A stretch of 64,000 nucleotides of DNA, from positions 1,043,105 through 1,107,104 of the forward strand of contig CAJNDS010002313.1 in the NCBI GenBank assembly GCA_905221605.1, in the 5' to 3' direction. Each line of letters begins with the position of its first letter. Within the stretch, counting starts at the first letter, position 1. The notes under the pieces are model-generated. The model made no database searches. It was not told the DNA's origin and worked only from the letters and a program-made list of their open reading frames with translations. Positions 38,590 to 45,307 of this stretch are shown here, one piece after another. Both the position numbers and the translations under genes were made by a program. Source of the stretch: Symbiodinium natans (Eukaryota > Sar > Dinophyceae > Suessiales > Symbiodiniaceae).

Positions 38590-41277
38590 CGTGGAACTGT
38601 GTGTCTCTTTCGACACATGGCTCATATGCACACATCCTTGGGGGCCAAATGAACCCTAGAAGGGTTTATGGTTCCTATACCTCAATAGGAATTACAGGGA
38701 AAATGGTCCCAATTTCAGGGTTCATTTGGTCCCCAAGGATATACTTGCTGCTTAGCTTGGTAGCTCAGTAACCATATTCTAATAAGGGCACCCTTTCTTG
38801 GGGGGTGGTTACTTTATAATGGATCCCAGAACGAAAAAAAGGGTAAAGTGTACTACCAAGTTTGACACTTCCGCACCCTGTCCTTGCGTCTTGATAACAT
38901 CCGCGTCCCAGTCTAAGGCCGATTCAACCCGGCGCATGCCGCAGTGTCGACAGAAAGTGGAATCGTCAGTGAGAGCCCTGTTGCAGTGAACGCAGGTCCC
39001 GTAGATTAAAGAAGGCTTCGGTTGAGGAGGCTGCTCCTCAGAAGTTGCTTGAGGAGCCGCCGGTTTTGGAGCTGGCGGTGGGGGGCCTTTGCCCTTGCCT
39101 TTGATGGCCTTGCCCTTGCCTTTGCCTTTGGACTTGGCTTTCCCTTTGCTCAGCACGGTTGCACCGGCACCTTCCCCCCACACTTGCGCTCCTCGCGCCT
39201 TGGCTTTTGCAGCTTCCATCTGCACGTTGGGCATCTCGATTGTAACCTGCTGAGTCTGGAAGGCGATCAGCACGTTCATCAGATCTTCCTTGCTGATGGA
39301 CCCAGATCCATCCCAGTCCAAGTCCTCGAACCTCAGCACTTTTGCGTCACTGCTGGCCTTTCCCTGTGCCTGCCGCACAAAAGTGCCAGCTCCGGCTCCT
39401 CCGGCTTTGCCTGCCGGTGCAGAGCCTGGCAGGCCATTCACAGGCCGGCTGTCGATTGCCTTCCCCGTGGCCAGGAGGTCGTCCGCGGCCTGCGGGTCTG
39501 GCAGCAGCACCCACTTGCCCGAAAGCCCTTGGGGGGTGGGCGCCGAGGATGTCGTCGTGCTGGCGCCCGCTGCTTGTGCTGACGCTTGCGGTTTCGCTTC
39601 CCAGGGCATGCGCTGTCTGGCCTGCCCCGCCTTCGGCGGAGCTCCAGCAGTCTTGGCCACCCCAGACCTTGCCGCGGGGACCAAACGAACCCTGAAATTG
39701 AAACCATATACCCTGGACTACTAGCATTCCTATAAAAGGTATATAGGAGCCCTAAAGCCTTTTGGGTTTCACTGCTTCCTCTTAAGGGACTCAGTCTCCC
39801 AGGGCATGCGCTGGCGGGCCGGTTCGGCTTTGGCCGTCTGCGCGTTGGCCTTGGCAACTCCCGGCTCGGTCTCCCAGGGCATGCGCTGCTTTGCAGGTCC
39901 AGGTGCCTGGGGGACCACAAGAACCCGGAACTTGGAACCCTCTACCCGGCGTTGCCACGAATCCCCATGATAAGGTAAAGGAGCCACAATCCCTTCTAGG
40001 CCAAGGATACCCTGGAGGACTGTAATTCATATTGAGGCATAGTATAGGAACCATCAGCCCTTTTACTACTATTTGCTTAAGAACCCCCACAACAATATGG
40101 GGACTTTTGTAAATATTCCTTTGGGGTTCTTATAAGCAAATAGTAGTTTAGGGCCCAACTTCGTCCCCCAAGCTGCGGCCACGGCGGGGGAGCTTTTCGC
40201 CACCCCGGGCTCCACTTCCCAGGGCATCCGCTGCTTCGCCGCGGTGATCGGGGCTGGAGTGGCCGATGCCTTCGCCACACCGGGCTCGACCTTTGGGGGG
40301 ACTACCTGAAGCCCCAAAAGGGTTTATAGGGCCTAAGCTTAGGGTCCACGTACTTCATGGGAAAGTATAGTTTCCTATTTTAAGGGATATGAATTATAAA
40401 CCCGTTTAGGGTTCGGCTGAACTATAGAAGTATAGGGTTTATGGTCCCACTTGCCCTAACCCTGAACCCTCAAGCCAGAACCGCTAAACCCTAACCCCTA
40501 AACCCCAACCCTAAACCCTAAACCCTACAATTTTAGGGCTCATTTAGTCCCCAAGGGGACCTCCCAAGGCATCCGCTGCCTTGTCGCCTCGGCCGAGGCA
40601 ACTGGAGCCACTGCTGCTTTGGCCACGCCAGCCTCTGTCTCCTCAGCTTCCCACAGCCCGTGGGCACTGAACATGCTTCATTGGTCTTAAGTTTCCTTCG
40701 AAATCATAGCATATATACATATAGAATACACACATAAAACCGCATAAGGTGTACTATACCTACAGGAATATACGGCTCACAGAACGGCATAAGAAGGAAA
40801 GCAAGACAACGGTACGACTCGGGCAGGTCTCCCAAGGCATCCGTGGCTTCGGCGCCTCTATGGGCGCGGGCGAAGCTTTTGCCAGGCCAGACTCAGTCTC
40901 CCAGGGCATTCGCTGCCTCGCAGGCGCCGGGGCAACATCCGCGGCTTTGGGAGGAGGTCCCTCCTTGGTAGTCGAGTATAACCATATTCTAATAAGGCCT
41001 TCTTGGGGATGGTTACTTTATAAGGGAACCAAAAAAACAGGAAAAGGGTACCACTGGGCGAAGCCTCTGTCTCCCAGGGCATCTTCTGAGTTTCCGATTT
41101 CCCCTCAGGCTGTCCGGGTTCGGGAGGAGGGGCCGAAGAAGCTGCAGCCTCCCAGGGCAGCGGCTTCGAAGCTTCGCCAGGGGAAGCTGCGCCAGAGGTA
41201 GCTGTGGGCATCGCGCTTTCCCATGGCATCCGCGGACGCGCCGCATCGTCCCCTGGCCGCCTTGCGTCTGCCGCCAT
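38590..41277 (-). CDS. RMPWE-repeat protein with EF-hand loop and zinc ribbon
   Basis: Start ATG 41277-41275. Exons: 41277-41068, 40963-40832, 40641-40561, 40290-40177, 39906-39791, 39667-38857, then after two more elements a short segment with CVERDTQFHDYAWPY. The first five introns join in phase. The N-terminal half repeats (Q/P)RMPWE(T/V)E.GVAK-type units about eight times (KSETQKMPWET, PARQRMPWETESGLAKA, EATRQRMPWEV, AAKQRMPWEVEPGVAK, PAKQRMPWETEPGVAK, QARQRMPWEAK). Then comes an EF-hand-like loop DWDGSGSISKED (39305-39270), a KGKGKGKAIKGKGKG stretch, and a ribbon CVHCNRALTDDSTFCRHCG. Calcium and zinc binding are inferred from motifs. RMPWE function is unknown; it may be a short linear docking motif. 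Confidence 0.7.
38636..38738. mobile_element. Hairpin element, family E, copy 5
   Basis: CCTTGGGGGCCAAATGAACC / GGGTTCATTTGGTCCCCAAGG, flanked by AT on both sides. At 103 bp it is the cleanest copy of the family. Precise removal keeps the minus-strand frame open (LSSKYMCAYEPCVERD). Confidence 0.85.
38757..38856. mobile_element. Hairpin element, family B, copy 5
   Basis: Minus strand starts CTTGGTAGTACACTTTACCC and ends TTACTGAGCTACCAAG. The end sequence itself offers GT (TTG/GTAGTA) and AG (CCAAG). It lies only 17 bp from the neighbouring family E copy. Confidence 0.75.
39668..39790 (-). other. Intron formed by a family E element (GT-AG, phase 2)
   Basis: Starts GTCCCTTAAGAGG, ends TCCCCGCGGCAAG. 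GTC at both borders. Join ACT-GA/G-TCT-GGG restores TESGVAKTA, matching TESGLAKA in another repeat of the same protein. 123 bp. Confidence 0.75.
39907..40176 (-). other. Intron formed by nested family E and F elements (GC-AG)
   Basis: Starts GCAGCTTGGGGGACG and ends TGGTCCCCCAG; GCA is at both borders. A complete family F hairpin (40066-40146) sits inside. Join PAVA-APGPAKQRMPWE is phase 0. 270 bp. Confidence 0.7.
40066..40146. mobile_element. Hairpin element, family F, copy 2 (nested)
   Basis: CTACTATTTGCTTAAGAACC ... GGTTCTTATAAGCAAATAGTAG arms, flanked by TTTA (40062-40065, 40147-40150). It interrupts the CCCTTTTAGGG-type motif of the family E host, so it arrived second. Confidence 0.85.
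40291..40560 (-). other. Intron formed by a family E element (GT-AG, phase 0)
   Basis: Starts GTCCCCTTGGGGACTAAATG, ends AGTCCCCCCAAAG; AGGTC lies at both borders. Join RMPWE-VEPGVAKA matches an uninterrupted copy of the same motif 60 bp downstream. A TTTAGGG tract and a family G-like piece lie inside. Confidence 0.8.
40642..40831 (-). other. Intron of a further family (GA-AG, phase 0)
   Basis: Starts GAGACCTGCCCGAGTCG and ends GGGAAGCTGAG; GAGAC is at both borders (40831-40827, 40641-40637). Join RMPW-ETEAGVAKAA matches the protein repeat. The interior is AT-rich with no other copy in the window. Confidence 0.7.
40964..41063. mobile_element. Hairpin element, family B, copy 6
   Basis: Minus strand CTTCGCCCAGTGGTACCC ... 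CTCGACTACCAAG with GAGG at both sides (41067-41064, 40963-40960). Removal with one GAGG gives QKMPWET-EGPPPKAADV in frame. The intron would begin GA or, one step inward, GC. Confidence 0.75.
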
Positions 41278-41319
41278 CGTCCTACTTGCAGTAGGGGCGC
41301 GCCGTGCGTTGTCAGGCTC

Positions 41320-41759
41320 TGCGGCGCCGGCGCGGAGAGCATGGTCGATCTACATGTGTGTTGTGTCGAGGACACTTGGACGCTAACAAGGGGAAAAGTG
41401 ACACTTCATAATAACATACTCGCAAAAACGCCTGGACTATGTGGGGACGGCGGGGAGGGATAGGGGGAGGGGGGTGGGAATCTTCATGCCAACACACATA
41501 TGCCGCTAAGCCTAAGCTACCGAAGTGCACGGACCTATGTAGTCTGAATATCCTTCGGTCCCTTCAATCTGCAATCTCTTTTCGAATTTCCGGCCCCCTT
41601 CGCGGGTTCAGGCGGGAAAACTTGCGTGCGGCATCCTTACGATAATTAGGGGCCCCAATAAGTAGGATTCCCTTCAAATAAGGACCCAAACAAGGTACCC
41701 CTAAACCCTAAACCCTAAACCCCACACCCTAAACCCTAAACCCTAAACCCTAAACCCCC
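41320..41759. other. Upstream region of the RMPWE gene; no exon called
   Basis: Unique sequence with short frames on both strands, a family I-like segment (41640-41695, GGGGCCCCAATAAGTAGGAT) and CCCTAAA units (41700-41755). It could hold the promoter; no motif is recognised. Confidence 0.35.
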
Positions 41760-41863
41760 AAAGTGATTGGCCTGCTTCCGTGTTTCCTCTTCCTCTCGGC
41801 GTGCAGCTTCCCGCTCCTCTGCACGCCGCCCTTGGCGCAAAGCTCTGCCCCGCTGGGAGGCCA
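41760..41863 (-). CDS. Putative first exon of a minus-strand gene
   Basis: ATG at 41863-41861 reads MASQRGRALRQGRRAEEREA, then ARREEEETRKQANHFG, a charged helix or coiled coil, ending at GGGGGTTTAGGG with a GT donor. It may be a 5' exon of the RMPWE gene or its own small gene. The in-frame ATG directly after a telomere-like tract favours an initiator. Confidence 0.5.
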
Positions 41864-41871
41864 TTTAGAGT

Positions 41872-42066
41872 TTAGGGTTTAGGGTTTAGGGTTTAGGGGC
41901 TTGCTAAGAGTTTTGGGGTATGGGGGCTTACGAGCAATAAGGGGGGCCCTTAATGCATACCCCCAAATAGTATGATTCCCTTCTAATAAGGACCCCAATA
42001 AGGTACCACGAATGTCGGAAACTCTCATATGGGGCTTAAGGGGCTTAAGGAAGGACTTCGGAAAGT
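41872..42066. other. Intergenic: TTTAGGG and a family I hairpin
   Basis: TTTAGGG (41872-41898) then GGGGGGCCCTTAATGCATAC ... AAGGACCCCAATAAGGTACC. Related to segments at 36350, 41640, 42560 and 50360. Confidence 0.5.
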
Positions 42067-44905
42067 TCACGGGCATCGTGGATGGATTGGAGTTTTCTTC
42101 GGAATGACTTGGCTGTAGACAGGGCTGGCGAATAGGTCACTTGAAAGGCCTCTCCTAACCTGCTGGTCTCCACCTAAAGGTCTGCTTAGTTTCTGCTTAG
42201 GTTTTAGAAAGTTTACCTTGGGGACGCAATGAACCCTAAAAGCGCTTCTGGTTCCTACACCTTCGTCGGAAATATAGTAGTCCAGGGTATATGGTCCCAA
42301 ATTTCGGGTTCATTTGATCCCCAAGGTAGCGCGCGCAACAAAGGCCCGCTTACCTTAAACCCTAAACCCTAAACCCTAAACCTTAAACCCTAAACCTAAA
42401 CCCTCAACCGATGGCTTTGCGAGCTGCTGTCCATCTCCAAAGCCTCCTGGTATTCACCTGGGCTTTTGCAAGGGCTTTCAGCGTCTTCAGTTTTTATCTT
42501 GGTTTTTTCTTAGGGTTTAGGGTTTAGGGTTTAGGGCTGAGGGCTTAGGGCTTAGGGTTTAGGGTAAGTACACCCCCCAAAAAGTAGGATCCCCTTAGAA
42601 TGTGGACCCCAAGAAGGTACCCATTGAATTTCGGAAAACCCCATGTGAGGGTTCTAAGGGTCGTAAGGGCTTAAGGGATTTGAGTGATTTCAGGGCGCTC
42701 AAAGTCAAAGCTTTAAGACTACAACTTGCCTGTTTTTAACGATAGAGAGGTGTGCATCAACAACGCTCTGCAACCCTAAACCCTAAACCCTAAACCCTAA
42801 ACCCTAAACCCTAAATCCTCAGGCAGGGTCCTTCCTGATGCATAATCGGGATAAGCACTGGAGTCGATAGTCTCCCTGGAGAGCTCTACTACCCTCAACC
42901 CTAAACCCCAAACCCCAAACCCCAAACCCTAAACCCTAAACCCTAAACCCCAAACCCTGAACCCCAAACCCTAAACCCCAAACCCCTAAACCCCTAAACC
43001 CCAAACCCTAAAGCCTAAACCCCAAACCCTAAACCCTAAACCCTTTCCACCTGTTCACACCCCGACATTTTGGGGGGGGGGGGGGGGGGGTTGGGTTTCT
43101 AGACCCTGCAAACCCTGTAAAGCCCTCTAAAGCCCGATAGAGTCTCGAAATCCCTGAAACCCGACAAGCCCCAAAACCCTCTAAACCCAATCACTATACC
43201 TATCATGCCCTATAATCCCTTAAACCGTTAACCTGATGAACCCCCACAATTGGGGGAAGGAGCGGCAACCAAAACTTGATGATCTAAAGGACCTTCTTGA
43301 AGATCAGCTTTTGGGTTGCACTACCCAGTGCTACACAGAGCTTGGAACCCTAGCAAAAACTGTATGTTTTGCTGTCTCTTAGGTGCCCGAAAAATTAAAA
43401 CGTATTCGCAAGTATCCCTAAACCCTAAACCCTACGCCCTAAACCCTGAACCCTGAACCCCAAACCCTAAACCCTGAACCCTGAACCCTAAACCCCTAAA
43501 CCATGTCGGTCCTGGGAGCTACTTGAGCCAAGTCTCGGTCCTGCTGCTCGCGTAAGCTTCGATCTTCCGCGTGCTGCACCTTTCAGGTTGTACCCTAAAC
43601 CCTAAACCCTAAACCCCAAACCCTAAACCCAAAACCCTAAACCCTACAAACCCGATAGTTACCCCCTGGATGATAGCCCTAAAAGCCCTAAGCACTATAG
43701 ACCCTATAAACCCTATAAACAGTGTAAGCAAACCTATATATCAACCCTTTACCACCTACAAACCCCGTATACTCTAGAAACCCTAAACTCCTAAACCCCC
43801 AAAGTCGAGCGTTTAGCTTTGGAAGCTTACCCTAAGGGTCCATGTACCTAATTATGGAATACTTGGGCCTTAAAGTACTTCCTATATAAGGACTTTTGGG
43901 TCTAAGTATATAATAATAAGGTACATGGACCCTTAGGGTTATGGCTTGGGGCAGTCGAGGCTTAAGGCTTACTAAGGTTCGATGGCTTAGGATTCAGGCG
44001 TGAAGCGGTATCGCACGATTCAAAGGGAGTCTTTGGATTGAAGGTTCAGGGCCTTGGGTCTTAAACCCGCAGTGCACATGCCCTAAACCCTATAAACCCT
44101 AACCCCAAACTCTTTAAACGATAAACCATACTAGCATTATAAACCCTAAACCCTAAACCCTAAGCCGAGAAAAGGCGTGGCCTGTTGGGCAACAATTTCG
44201 GCGCGATGGCTCGCCATCTCCTGCCCGCAATGTTCTGTGGACTTGTTCCAATCTTGGCAGCACCGCAAGCCGCAAAAACTGAACCCACGGACCCTGTCTC
44301 TGTCTTCAGGCGCTCCCGCATAAAACACGACTTCAGCCCCAAACTCCATAAACCCCAAAAGCCCTCCCCTTTATGATGCAGGGTCAGGCGCTCTCGTCGA
44401 AGACGCAACATCAGCCCCAAATGACCTCTAAGCCATCCCCTTTACGATAGCCTTGGGGACCACATGAACCTTATTCTAGGGTTCATGGTTATATACATTA
44501 ATAGGAACTATGACTAGGCTGCCCAGTAACCAAGGCTTAAAAAGGGTGCCCTTTTTTGCTTAAAGGGGTTTATAAGGGAACCTAAACCCCCCCCAAAAAG
44601 GGAATAAGGGTACTACTGGGCATCCTAGATGATAGTCTAGGGTATATGGCCCCCAATTTTGGGGTTCATATCGTCCCCAAGGTTACAAAGTCACCCTAAA
44701 CCCTAACCCCTAAACCCTAAACCCTACCTAAACCCTAAACCCTAAACCCTAAACCCATGATAGTGTAGGGTATATGGCCCCCAATTTTGGGGGTTCATAT
44801 CGTGACCCAAGCGTTAGAAAGTCCTCCATACAGTGGGAAAGGAGCGCGAAGGCTGCGTCGACTTCGATCTGCCCGTGCAGCGCACCTGCAGCTGGCATCA
44901 CACTA
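42067..44905 (-). CDS. Gene with two pure telomere-repeat introns
   Basis: Minus-strand exons: 44905-44820 (VMPAAGALHGQIEVDAAFAL...), possibly about 44050-43985 (TQGPEPSIQRLPLNRAIPLH), 43590-43507 (VQHAEDRSLREQQDRDLAQV), about 42890-42818 (LSRETIDSSAYPDYASGRTL), 42767-42730 (SVVDAHLSIVKN), 42474-42402 (PCKSPGEYQEALEMDSSSQS...), 42353-42329 (VSGPLLRA) and 42215-42067 (NFLKPKQKLSRPLGGDQQVR..., TGA). The last four introns are phase-consistent: 42768-42817 (GA-AG), 42475-42729 (GC donor GCAAGT), 42354-42401 (GT-AG) and a family E insertion. Earlier joins are not solved. No domain is recognised. Confidence 0.6.
42216..42326. mobile_element. Hairpin element, family E, copy 9
   Basis: 111 bp, CCTTGGGGACGCAATGAACC / GGGTTCATTTGATCCCCAAGG, flanked by TA (42214-42215, 42327-42328). 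Removal with one TA joins RAL-NFLKPKQK in frame. The base before TA is C, so no GT donor exists here; splicing would be CT-AG or TA-GG. Confidence 0.85.
42354..42401 (-). other. 48-bp telomere-repeat intron (GT-AG, phase 0)
   Basis: Minus strand: TTGAGG / GTTTAGGTTTAGGGTTTAAG ... GGTTTAAG / GTAAGCGG. The whole intron is TTTAGGG-type sequence. Exons on both sides read through with no stop. Confidence 0.65.
42768..42817 (-). other. 50-bp telomere-repeat intron (GA-AG, phase 0)
   Basis: Minus strand: CCTGAG / GATTTAGGGTTTAGGG ... GGGTTGCAG / AGCGTTG. Same GATTTAGGG start as the intron at 23281-23324. Confidence 0.6.
42900..43060 (-). repeat. CCCTAAA/CCCCAAA array
   Basis: Mixed CCCTAAA, CCCCAAA and CCCCTAAA units; a G-run (43071-43090) follows. 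Confidence 0.9.
43236..43412 (+). CDS. Plus-strand exon pair inside the minus gene's intron
   Basis: ATG 43236 reads MNPHNWGKERQPKLDDLKDL, then LEDQLLGCTTQCYTELGTLA and a stop at 43380-43382. That stop is the end of CTGTCTCTTAG, a strong acceptor; VPEKLKRIRK follows in the same frame. If GTATGT at 43362 is the donor, the intron is only 21 nt. A longer intron from an upstream donor is possible. The antisense reading is closed, so strand is firm even though the host intron belongs to a minus-strand gene. Function unknown. Confidence 0.5.
43829..43942. mobile_element. Hairpin element, family G
   Basis: TTACCCTAAGGGTCCATGTA and TACATGGACCCTTAGGGTTA form long arms; inner arms include TACTTGGGCCTTAAAGTACT. 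A related left half occurs in the intron at 40291-40560. Confidence 0.8.
44160..44455 (+). other. Open segment with a 67-bp duplication
   Basis: Plus strand reads MARHLLPAMFCGLVPILAAP, hydrophobic and possibly coding. Segments 44309-44375 and 44389-44455 are diverged copies (both begin TCAGGCGCTC and end CCTTTA.GAT). Too uncertain for a gene call. Confidence 0.3.
44454..44686. mobile_element. Family E element with a nested family B element
   Basis: CCTTGGGGACCACATGAACC at the left and GGGTTCATATCGTCCCCAAGG at the right are family E ends. Inside, 44517-44627 has family B ends (GGCTGCCCAGTAACC ... TACTACTGGGCATCC) with CTAG on both sides. A partial second copy of the right half follows at 44755-44818 beyond a CCCTAAA tract. 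Confidence 0.8.
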
Positions 44906-45307
44906 GGGTTTAGGGTTTAGGGTTTGGGGTTTAGGGTTTAGGGTTTGGGGTTTAGGGTTAGGGTTTGGGGTTGAGGGTTTTGGGGTTTGGGGTTTGGGGT
45001 TGGGGGTTGGGGGTGGGGGGGGACGAGCCGAGCCCTCAAAGAGTTTAGCGTTTAGGGTTTCGGGTTTAGGGTGATTACGAGTCGGATGGGGTATCGATCC
45101 CATTTCCAGGGGTACCTTAGTCCCAAAGAAACTAGTGCAGGGCTCCTAACCCGCCACCCAAGCCCAAAAACCCTAAACACTAAACCTATAATCCTAAATA
45201 TAACCTAAACCCTAAACCCTAAACCCTAAATCCGAAATCCTAAACCCTAAACCCTAAACCCTAAACCCTAAACCCTAACCAGGGCAGTTAAGCCTGAGGG
45301 TTTAGAG
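44905..45307. repeat. Telomere-like tracts around weakly coding spacers
   Basis: TTTAGGG/TTTGGGG (44905-45020) and CCCTAAA (45205-45285). The spacer 45070-45165 has short frames on the minus strand, none convincing. Confidence 0.6.
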
